NCBI GenBank assembly: GCA_030998225.1
Contig: JAPYXD010000701.1
Coordinates: 7,858,501 to 7,922,500, forward strand
Direction: 5' to 3'
Source: Diplolepis rosae
Lineage: Eukaryota > Arthropoda > Insecta > Hymenoptera > Diplolepididae
Length of the DNA: 64,000 bases
Part shown: piece by piece, positions 38,720-49,900 of the stretch
Numbering within the stretch: the stretch's first letter is position 1
Layout: the number at the start of each line of letters is the position of its first letter
The notes under the pieces: generated by a model
Databases searched by the model: none
The model's input: the letters and a program-made list of their open reading frames with translations, nothing else
What the model was told of the DNA's origin: nothing
Made by a program: the position numbers and the translations under genes

Positions 38720-39940
38720 TTTATTGATTTGTTTTCAAATGTCGTGAAAAATATGTACAAAAAAGGACCCATAAAACTCCCCTTAACTGTAATAATCTGC
38801 CAAAAATCACCCCTATAATAGTGGTAGTAAAAAACAAACTTTTGTGTATTTTCAGGTCATTTATGTATTTTGAAACAACATCAAAAATATTTGCAAGAAA
38901 GCTTTACATTACATAATTATATGTATATAACTATATAATCCTATTTCCCACATGAAAACAATGATTTTCGCTATTTGATTCTACATGACGGAATTAAACA
39001 TTTGATTAAAAAATTATGAATCGGATGTTCGATTCTATATAGTTCCAATTAATCAATATCTAGTGCAAATATTTTTACAAATAATTAACTGTTTGATATA
39101 TAATTGCTCGATTTAGAACTACTTCTTTCTACGTACGCATTTGCACATTTGTCTTTAGTTGGCATTCGATTGAACAAAATCGAAATTTTCGAATTAGTAT
39201 TCAATCTGAGCAAATTAGAACTATTTTTAGCCATTCTGGAAGTTGCTTTCTTCATTCCAAGGCTTCGATCCGAATGAATCCAAATCAATTATTCCGAATC
39301 GAAGCGAATCAATCCACACTCAGGTAGATCCAAATGAAATTTTTGACTCAAATGAATCCAGATTATTCCGAGCTTGGATTCATTCGAACTGATTCGTATT
39401 GAAAATTTGATTTAGATCAACTCAAGCTCGGAATCATTTGGTATATTTCGGATTCATTCGGGTTTGAGTCTCGGATTAAAACAAATGGAATCGGATTATT
39501 TTCAACAGATTTGTGTCTAACGTGATTTAAAACACTCATATAAAGTGGAAACCCTCGTTCGCATCCGGGCCAAGGCAGATTTTTTCTCGTTCTTTAATTA
39601 TTTGTTCGGAGGAACCGTTTAATTCTTTATTCTTATAATATAAATCCTAGACTTTAAATGCGTTAAATAATATTTTCAACAATCATAATGTTTCGTATTA
39701 ATTCGGAATGGTTCGAAAACAGATTTGGAATTGGTTTGGTTTCGCTCGGATTGATAACTTTTTCCAAACTTCCACCAAGGTGTATTATACCGCAACAGTG
39801 ATACAAAATAAGTAAAAATACAGGTTACCATTCACTTTTGACTGTGTTTTTTTTCAATATTTTTGGCTAACAAGCATTGAGTAGATACAAAATGAATAAT
39901 AAATTTACTCTTTTAATTTTTTCGAGTAAAATTTCATTCT
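38720..39940. other. Intergenic AT-rich DNA with degenerate GAATC tracts
   Basis: 39240-39500 and 39700-39770 consist of degenerate ATTCGGATTGA/TCAATCCGAAT words resembling 33190-33450. I see no gene. Confidence 0.5.
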
Positions 39941-39949
39941 TAAGGTACA

Positions 39950-40345
39950 ATAGTTGTGCCAAAAATCAGGCCTGTGAAAAAAAAGTTTTTCTATGATTTT
40001 AAGACTTCAAATGATATTATGAGTTGTGTTTTCTGAAAGAGAAAAACATTATTTTTTATGAAATAAATTTGAAACTTACGAAAAATAAGACTTTTAATAA
40101 TGTTTTTTGTAATAGAATTTTCCCTTATATACTACGCTCCTTACCACTTTCTGAAATATGATTGGATTTCGATAAATCATGGCTTATTGTTTCAGGGAAA
40201 ATATTCTCTACGACTTTACTGTTTTCAATTTTGAAAATAAGTGAAAAGTCTCATAAATATACCTACTTATTTTAGAAAAAAACTTTTTTTTTTAAAAACA
40301 TTTTTTTAAGAATTTTAGCTACTGAAAACTTTACTTCACCTTAAG
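39950..40345. repeat. Diverged copy of the foldback at 60046-60625
   Basis: AATAGTTGTGCCAAAAATCA at 39949 and ATGATTTTAAGACTTCAAAT match 60049 and 60094. Only one arm plus the middle is recognisable. It lies just past the gene C stop codon. Confidence 0.6.
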
Positions 40346-40555
40346 ATTGAACATCGAGCTGTTCCCTGGAAAAAGTTTTATTCAAATTTAAGAAATCGTT
40401 TGTTCAACTTCATTTCTTTAATTCGGAGTAAAAACAGATTTAGGACAAATATAAATTTATTTGACAATAACAAATACTTTCTTAACATTATTTATTTGAT
40501 TTAAACAATATTTCTTTGATACAAATACAGTACTGGCAAAAACTTAAAAAATACT

Positions 40556-40571
40556 TTATTTAATTTTATTA
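40556..40571 (-). terminator. Candidate poly(A) signals of gene C
   Basis: Two AATAAA hexamers on the minus strand about 110-120 bases after the gene C stop (revcomp of ...ATTTTATTACT and ACTTTATTTAA). Confidence 0.45.
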
Positions 40572-40678
40572 CTTTAAACGAAGAAAATTTTTTCTTTGAA
40601 TTAAAGAAAATATTTTTGTTAATCACTTCACGTATGTATATGTTTTACCTTAATAAGAAATATTTAATAATACATTCA

Positions 40679-40933
40679 TTACGAAAAAGTTCTTTCAGGA
40701 GATAGCCTTCTTACCTCGTCATTTGATAATAATTCACTTATCCATCTTGGTCCCCCCATTTGATATTCTGATGGAAAATTCCCCATATCAATTAGAATCT
40801 GTTGTACAATAAATGGAAAGAAAGTGCGAATTTTCAAAAATGTAGGAGGTCCCTTCGTTTCAGGGGGTTTAGAAGTGATTCCTATTAGATAAAATGCCTC
40901 ATTGCCAGTAAATACAGGCCCACCATGGTCTCC
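40679..40933 (-). CDS. Gene C exon 5 (GDHGGP exon and C-terminal extension)
   Basis: Acceptor CTAATAG before GGA; stop TAA at 40681-40679. It reads GDHGGPVFTGNEAFYLIGIT, SKPPETKGPPTFLKIRTFFP, FIVQQILIDMGNFPSEYQMG, GPRWISELLSN, ending SPERTFS. A GTAAGA inside the last codons could act as a donor, but the ending matches genes B and D (SPETILS, PPETIL), so I keep the stop. Confidence 0.9.
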   Translation of the reverse strand, partial: GDHGGPVFTGNEAFYLIGITSKPPETKGPPTFLKIRTFFPFIVQQILIDMGNFPSEYQMGGPRWISELLSNDEVRRLSPERTFS

Positions 40934-43900
40934 CTATTAGAACAATCACAAGATTCAATTTTTAATTCGTACTCATTTCAAAATAAAGACATACATATAA
41001 TCTCAAAGAACCTCATACATATTAAGTTTGTAAAAAGATCATGTATCCACATATATCCGCACAGGAATTTTAGTGTGGCACCCTTCTGGCCCTAATGAGG
41101 TGAAGTGAGGCCCTGATGAGCCGATCTCATTAGCGCCCGATGATGATAAGATGAGAGCCACAAATTTACGCCCCTACTGTGGCACTAACGTGAACCATAT
41201 GAGGTACTGAACTGTTTTCATGTGTATTATATTCTTATATCTTTAAACACGTTTTTGTTTTAAATAAACAATACAATCAGAAATGAACAATTTATTGAAA
41301 AATATTTATTAAAAGATAAGTAGTGTGCATGTAGCTTATGTAAATGTACTTTTTAGAATTTATTATACAGAGTGAGACAGTTGTTACCGAATTTTTGAAT
41401 TGAAAAAAGCACACTTTTTATGGGAAAAAATCGAAATAGTTTATTCAAAACGAAAGGTGGTCCTATGCCATTTATAGATGAAAAATGATATCATTCATGT
41501 GCCCACCCGGGCACTTTTTACAGGCCTGCATCCGACCGAATGTCGAAATTTTCGATGACTCTCTCCAATAAAACGGGGTTAAAAGCCTCAATTTCAGCCC
41601 AAATGTTGTTTTTAAGGTCTTGGATTATTTTTAGGGCATTGGAATACACTTTACCTTTCAAAAAACCCCAAAGGAAATAATCCAAAGGGGTCAAATTGCA
41701 CGATCTTGGCGATCAAGGAAAACTAATGATAAATAATAAATTAAACTTTTTGAAAATATTTTGAAATGCTTGCATTGCTTTTATTTAATTTAATGAAAAA
41801 AATAAGCATTGGGATTATTTTGAAATCAATTGAATTGTCATTCAGTAAAAAAAATAAATAAATAATTGATTATACATTGATTTTGGTAAAATAAATTTTA
41901 TGAAACATAAAATTTCAGGAATATTCATGCGCCCCGCCGAAGCGCTGGAACAATTCTTCGTACATTAGTGTAAATCAACTATTGTTGACTGGGGGGCGGG
42001 GGGGTTCTTAAAACATACCGTTATATGCGTTGAAAGTTTTAATAGTCTATAATGAATAATTATATTTTTAAATTCGCGAAGAAAGCGTTTATTTTAGCCG
42101 TTTACATGGAGTGACCTTTTAATTTTTACATTCTCATCATGGATGAGAAGGTATTGGTTTTATGTGAAAAATGACTTTCGAAATTTTCATCAAATCTTTA
42201 CGTTTTGAGACCCCCTGAGTCAGAAAAAAGGGTTTTTACGAAAGTGTCTGTCTGTCTGTCTGTGGTAGGTCGTGTGCGGCATAACTCTCGATAGAATTAT
42301 CAGATTGAATTGTGCTTTGGCACACTTTATCGGAGCCGAAAAAGTAAGGACAAGTTCGTTAACCAGCCACATCCAATCAAAATTGAGGGATTGAGCACTA
42401 CTTTTGTGTTTTTGAAAATAATTTTTTAAAAAAATAAAAAATTTCAATACTGATTTTTGATAGTGCTCATAAATCTCTGCAAATTATCCTGATAACATTT
42501 TTTGATTAATTCAAAATTAGAAATGTTACAGCATATTCAAATTCGAAAAAAGTCAATATCACAATTCCATTTTCAAGTTAAATTATACGAGATACGAAAA
42601 AACGTTATGATACAATATTATTTTTTACATAAAGACCTACAAATTTGAATTGCAACATTTTTTCATAAGATGGATATTCTTCTTATTAATTTTAAAAAAA
42701 ACCATTGAAAATCCAAAATTCAATTTTTTAACAATAATATGTGAAATACGAAAAAAACATAAGAATACAAAGTTGTTCGTTTCAAAAATATCTACAAATT
42801 TTGTCTCACACAGTTTCTGATAAAAGATATATTTTTCGTTTCAATTCCAAAAAATACGATTAAAATTCAAAAATTCCATTTTTTAAAAAATTATTTTCAA
42901 AAACACAAAAGTAGTGCTCAATCCCTCAATTTTGATTGGATGTGGCTGGTTAACGAACTTGTCCTTACTTTTCTGGCTCCGATAAAGTGTACCAAAGCTC
43001 AATTCAATCTGATAATTCTGTCGAGAGTTATGCCGCACACGACCTACAGACAGACAGACAGACACTTTCGTAAAAACCCTTTTTTCTGACTCAGGGGGTC
43101 TCAAAAAGTAAAGATTTGATGAAAATTTGGAAAGTCATTTTTCACATAAAACCAATACCTTCTCATCCATGATGAGAATGTAAAAATCATCTATTTATCA
43201 ATAATCATGTAATTTATTAAAAAGTTACTGAAATGTACACAGAAAATCGAGCGCGAAGCGCGAGCGCCATGATGAGAATGTGTTCCTTAAGGCTGATAGA
43301 CCTTTAAGTAAATTGAATTTCCTGTTTCCCTTAAACTGAAAAAGAAACTTAGTGAATTTGAGAAAATGACTAATTTACATCATCTTTAATATCATTAAAT
43401 TGCTTTGAGCTTTAGTATTAAATTATAAGAAATAAACTTAAACGTATGCGAAGAGCACAAGACCGAGCGCGAAGCGCAAGGTCCAGGAAGAACGGAGCGC
43501 GAAGCGCGACGATCAAATCGCGTGCCATAGGCGCGCTTAAACTTGCATATAGTGTTAAGACTTTAGTATACTGTGTATAATCTGTTTTACCGATTCAGAA
43601 AAATGCACTGTATGCTAAACTATTTTATACTATGTAATTCCTATTCTGCAACCCACTCGTGCCCACCCTGTATATGAGGGGCATTGTTTCCGAACTTCCC
43701 TAAGTATAAAAGTCATGTCTTCCGGCTGCCTTCAAATTTTGACATTTTGTTCGCCTATGCGATAGTAGTTGATTCACCAATATATGGACTTTTACATCCA
43801 TCCCCCTCCAAATTATAGGGGGTGAAATTTTCATCATCCGGACAAAATGGGAATTTTTAAATGGTTATAACTCCCTTTTTAAAAATCGGAATTGAATTTC

Positions 43901-46900
43901 CTATGAGTGGTTTTTAAATGGCTTTTCCTGCTCTTTTATCCCATGAAATCCATTGTTTTCAATTTTTTAATTTTCCTAAACGAATTACGATGTAAAATGT
44001 TTATTTAACATTTTCTACTCTTCAGGTATTGTTGATTTTTTTTAAAGTAATTTTAAAAGAAAGCTTGACATATGGAGAAGTTAGAAATTATTTAGTATCA
44101 CTGCAATTATTTTTGATGTATTAAATGTTCAAGAATGAATCACTGCTGTGTAAAATTCAGAAATGTAGAGTAAAGTATGAAAGCGTGCATTAAAGATTTC
44201 TAAAAATATATATTATTACTCGTAGTATAATTATAAAAAACCAATCAATCACAAATTGTAAAGTCCATTTTTTGAAAATAGGTATAAAACACAGAAAATA
44301 GAAGAACCTTCTTTTAAATGTGTTTACACAAAATACTTTTTGATAATAATGCAATTTTTTAATGTACATTTCAAAATTTAATTTCATTAAACTGCATACG
44401 TATAGTTATAATAAAAATGCATACTAAATATTAATTAATAATTGTATTATAATATATTATACATAATAATAACTATGATAATAAATTCATTATATTGTTT
44501 TTTATTAACATTTTATGAATAATTTATGAAAAAATTTGATTTTTTTTTTTTACTTGAGTGAGTTTCAAAAACTCTAGTCACGAAACTGGTACTCTGACAA
44601 GCTCTGAATAATGAATGAACAATGAAATTCATGGGATGATAGAGCATGAAAATCCCTTTAAAAATCATTCATAGGAAATTCAATTCGCATTTGTTTGAAG
44701 GAAGTTATGACCATTTAAAAATACCCACTTTACCCAGGGGATGAAAATTTCACACCTGTAGTTCGGAGAGGGATGGAAGTAAAAGTCTATAAATTAGTGG
44801 GTCAGTTACTATTGTATAAGTGAACAAATTCTGAAAATTTAAAGCCAAATGGAAAAAATGACTTTTACACTTGGGACAGTTCAGAAACAATGCCCCGTAA
44901 TTGGATATTTCTTAATAAATTTTCCAGCACCGTTTGAACAAATTAATTGATGTGAAAGTTTGATGAGCCACCGGGATTCAATGATTTCAAGTCTGCAACG
45001 CATATTTCTCTCTGCAAAAAATGTTACGACCCAGAAAGCTATTTATTAGTGTAATAAAATCTTATTTTTAATGATACATACGGTACTAGGATGCAAAGAA
45101 TTGTTCTTGATACGGATATTCAATACAAGAAGGAGTTGTAAATTGGGAAAATGACTGGGAAAGGCCCAGTAATTGAACGCACTATTAAATAGTTTTAATC
45201 AATTTAACAACATTTATATCATGTATTAGATTTATCTTCAAGTAAATAATTTTGTATGAAGAAGAGTGTATCGGAGGAAATCAATTTTGCAGAAGTTCCT
45301 TTTTTTCTCAACTGTTAAATAAAGACTGCGGAAAAAATATCTTTTATTATTTTACTTACTAAAGTTGCATTATACAATGGATTGCTTGTAAATGAAAAAA
45401 AGTATCTAGTATCGTCGCGCTGAATATAAAACTCCCTGAATGCAACTTCCCAACGCCAATGATTCTCCATCCGGTTCTGACAACTAATTATATAGTCCGG
45501 ATCATCCCAACCTAGATGTTTAACCAATAATCCTTCCTCCACATCTTCTAAATTTACTATTATCGGAACAGGAACGTTTTCAGATCCTCTGATTCTATAA
45601 GCTAGAGTTTGCAACTAAAATAAAATAGTACATTGTGCAACTAGGGAAAAAAAAATTTATTTTGCGAGTGTGAAGTTTGATGCCCGAGCAAAGCGAGGAT
45701 AACAACCACACGAGTAAAATAAATGTTTTTCCCGTGTTGCACACGATTTTTTTTCTACTAGCGGGTCAGAAAGTAGATTTGTTTGCCCCGCACGGGGCAA
45801 TAAAGTCCACTTTATGGCCCGCTAGTAGAAAAATGAATTTGCTCCACTAAAAATATTCAATAACCCATGAATGTTCTAACATAGAATAAAGTTGCTTATT
45901 CACTTACGTGAACGATTGCAATATCGAAATTTGAAATTCCAATTCGATAATAAGGATGGGATACAGCATCTCGAATAATATGCCCTGACCTGCAAGTTGA
46001 TCTTTGACAAGGCTCGAAACCTCCTGATAAAAGGACCGTGCCAGAAATGTCCTGAAATTTGTCAACGACACTAGCAGCAGTTACGACGAGACTATAAGTA
46101 ATAAAAGTAGCAGTACCAAGGGGCTTACTGAAAAAATAAAAATAAAATACAATTTTATAGATCTCTTAAATAGCATTTCTTTAATTCTACTTCTTCGGAA
46201 CAAGGCATTCACAAACTGGAAATACCAATCATTTTCTTTATGATATTTCTTCGATATATAAAAGGAAATATTTTCTTGGCACAAAATTAGTTATTTTCAA
46301 GCATAAATTTGTTTATTATTGTGATTATTTAGATATCATTATTTTATATGGGTTGATAATGACAGAAAATATGTAACATTTGGTGTATTAATAAATAGAA
46401 AAAAATTACAGAATCAGTTTGAATTAATTTTTTCTTTTACTGATAATCTAAAACAAAATGTATATATAACATTTTAAGAGATCAATAATCATTTTTATAA
46501 CGAGAAAAAGTAATCTGTAGGCTAGAAGGGTTATTAAACAGACATTCAATAAACAAAACAAAAAAAACGTTTCAGGAATGCTTTAAAACTATGTATTAAA
46601 AAATTCATTTGAATAAAGGAAATGCGGAAATTAGTGGGACTCAAAAATCACAACTTATTGGTAACGAAGCATGTAGGAGAAAAACGGTCTTTTTGGCTTT
46701 TAGTATAACATAATTTGGTTAAAAAATTATACTTTATTATATAAAACTATATAAAATAATACCAACCAATCTAGTTTTCGTTCCGATTGGAAATTTTGAA
46801 CAAAGAAACCCAAGAATTTGAATGATTCATCCGTTTGCGCTGCAGAGTTACATTGATGCTTCAATATTTTTGGGTTCTGTCGGGTAACACTACTTTGTAA

Positions 46901-49900
46901 CCATGAAGTGATTCTAGCTAAAAACGTATCAAAAACGAATTAAATTTGAAATCAAATCGCCCCTCCACGTGGTAGTCCATTATTTTTTAATATTTTGAAT
47001 GTTAACCCAAGATAGGTCACAGGAGACCTATCTTTTTACTCTTGAATAAAAATTCACTTTAACTGTGCATGACGGGTACTATAAAGTAAAATTGATTCCA
47101 CAAAAAGTTTTTTAACTAGCATGTAAAAAAGCGCATTTTTTTGCCCTCAAGTTGAGAAAAATCGTATACAACACGGAAAAAACATTTATTTTAGTCGTGA
47201 GATTGTTGCCCCCACTTTGCTCGGGCATTAAACTTCACACTCGCAAAATAAACTTTTTTCATCCTACTTAATGGGGACAAAATAGATTGTTTACAAAATT
47301 TTACCTATGATACCTCTATGCTAAAAAAGCTGTAATAATCAAAACATATGTTATGTGCGCCATCTAGACGACACCGAAAAAAACGGATTATGGCGAATAT
47401 GTACCAGGTGTACAAGTATGAAACCGGTAATGACATCTATGTTTCGCTAGGTAAAACTATACGCTCTGACAAACCAAATCATTGACGCCATTTCTTCGCA
47501 TTGAGTTCTGTCAACAATATTCAGTTCATAAACAATCAAGTTTCATACAACAACTAATTTTTTTTCGCTAGTAAAAATGTCGGTTTTTGTGCCTTCAAAC
47601 TACGATTTGCGGACATCATTGATTTTCTGTTACCAATTGAAGAAATCTGCTTTGGAAGCCCATCGAATGCTTGTGGAAGCTTACGGCCAGCATGCTCTAG
47701 GCAAAACACAGTGTTTCGAGTGGTTTAAAAAATTCAAAAGTGGTAATTTTGATGTGAGAAACGAAGATCGTGGAAAACCACCAAAAAAGTTCGAAGATTG
47801 GGATCAGAAGGGTGTTATCTGGTTTGACCTTCTGAAACCAGGTGAAACAGTTACTGGTCAACGCTACCAACAACAATTGGCCGATTTGAATCGTGCTTTG
47901 CGCCAAAAACGTCCAGAATATCAAACTAGCCAACACAAAGTGATTTTTCTTGATGACAATGCACCAGCACATCGAACAAAAAAGACTCGGGAATTGGTAA
48001 ATTCGTACAGCTGGGAAGCCCTCCCCCATGCGGCTTATTCACCAGACTTGGCTCCATCTGACTACCACTTATTTTCACCAATGGGGCACGCACTTGCTGA
48101 ACAGCGCTTCGATTCGTACGAAAATGTGAAAAAATGGCTCGATGACTGGTTTGACTCAAAAAACGAACAATTTTTTTGGCGAGGCATACACAAATTGCCA
48201 GAGAGATGGGAAAAATGTGTGGCTAGCAATGGCCATTACTTTGAAGATTGAATGTATAACCATTTTTATTAAATAAACGTGTATTTTCTCAAAAAAATTA
48301 AAATTACTTCTTATGCCGAATTTCGATAATTTCGGTGCAAAAAAAGATTCTTTCCGTAACTATAAACAAAGGTTCGAAAATTGCGCTTTGTTAAAAGGGA
48401 TTACTAAGGACAAAGAGTACTGCGTAAAATTACTTCTCAACTCGATTGGCGCCAAAAATTTCAATATGATAACTGCTATAGCGGCTCTAACGTTACCCAG
48501 GGAACTAAAATACGAAATAATGATGAAACTTTTGGATTATCATCTGGCACCAAAAAATAATATCCTCGTCGCACAGAATCAATTCCTTCTGAAATAAAAG
48601 ACGGGTCAACAATCAATCGCAGAATACGTGGCTGAATTGAGAGCGGATATCGGAGACTGCAAATTCAAAACCATTTTCACAAATTCCATCGCTAATTTTT
48701 TCCTCCGTTCCTAATTCATCAAGGCAGCAATCATTATCGAATCAGTCCAAGGTCACGAAGCATAATAGACCGAAATTCGATAGGGTGTACTTTGGACCGT
48801 ATATCGATTCTCTAAAGCATTAATTCTCCCAGGCGCAGAGAACTTCACGCTGGAAATTCTAAGAATTTTTAGGCGCGCATTATAATTCACAAGAAAGTCG
48901 TTCCCTCGCAGTGTTCCCAGAGCGTGGAACTTAGCGGCCCCCACCACCAACCCGTGTGGAACCTTGCACAAGCAAACACGCCGTGTCAGTGGCTTCGATG
49001 CTTCGATCTCCTGCGAGCATTGTCGTTCGTCACGCAATAACCCTCATTGTGCGGCTAGACACGTAATATACTATTCTCGACTTCGTGTAAAAGTGGCGAG
49101 AAGCAGATGAAAAATTCAAAATGACAAAATATTTAGATATAATTGACGTGCTATTTGGATACTCAAACACTCCATTTTTTACAATTAAATCTCATGTTTT
49201 ATCATATCGTGAAATAAAATATCTCCACATCGTTCTCTAATCGAAGCAGTTAATTTACAAAGATAAAAAATATTCAAATTGATATTTTGTTTTGAAACTT
49301 TGAACATTTATTGACTATAAATTCCACTAGAAAATGATTTTTTAAGCGTTTAAATCATTCTAAAATTTATAAAAATATATTTAGATATTCATTTTAGATG
49401 AATGTTTATGAAAATATCTAAAAAATAAGGGTAATATCTTAAATTATATATTTTGTCATTTTGAATTTTTCGTTTGTTTCACGCCATTTTTAGACGAAGT
49501 TGAGAAAAACATAATTCTCGATCTTGGCTCAGCCGACAGCGTGGAATCTAAGCGAGGAAGTGAAGGCACACCGACACGGCGTGTTTGCTTGTGTGAGGTT
49601 CCACACGGGTCAGTGGTGGGGGCCGCTAAGTTCTACGACTTGGGAACACTGTTCTCTCGTCGTGACACAATTTTAGGTGATGAAAATATCACGTCGGAGT
49701 CACTAATGTAGGTTTTTGGATATATATTGGATCTATAACTTAATTTGTGCGGTTTGCTAAGAGATGGCGTAACTTGATTATCATTTCATCGTTCCAATAT
49801 TCCGAACATGCGTTGGAAAGCTACTGTCATTGTGCGTCTTTTTAAGTATATGTCATTCATTTGAAGCGTAAACAACAATAATTTTTGTTCACTTAAATAT

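Noticed and set aside
40679..40720. Extra intron at GTAAGA near the end of gene C
   Set aside because: The unspliced ending (SPERTFS) matches the C-termini of genes B and D, so reading through is the better model.
42220..43104. Two frames of about 75 codons with CLSVG repeats
   Set aside because: They translate the CTGT microsatellite and copy one another through the inverted arms.
43240..43510. Spaced GC-rich repeats resembling a CRISPR array
   Set aside because: Only three imperfect words, uneven spacing, eukaryotic context and no cas genes.
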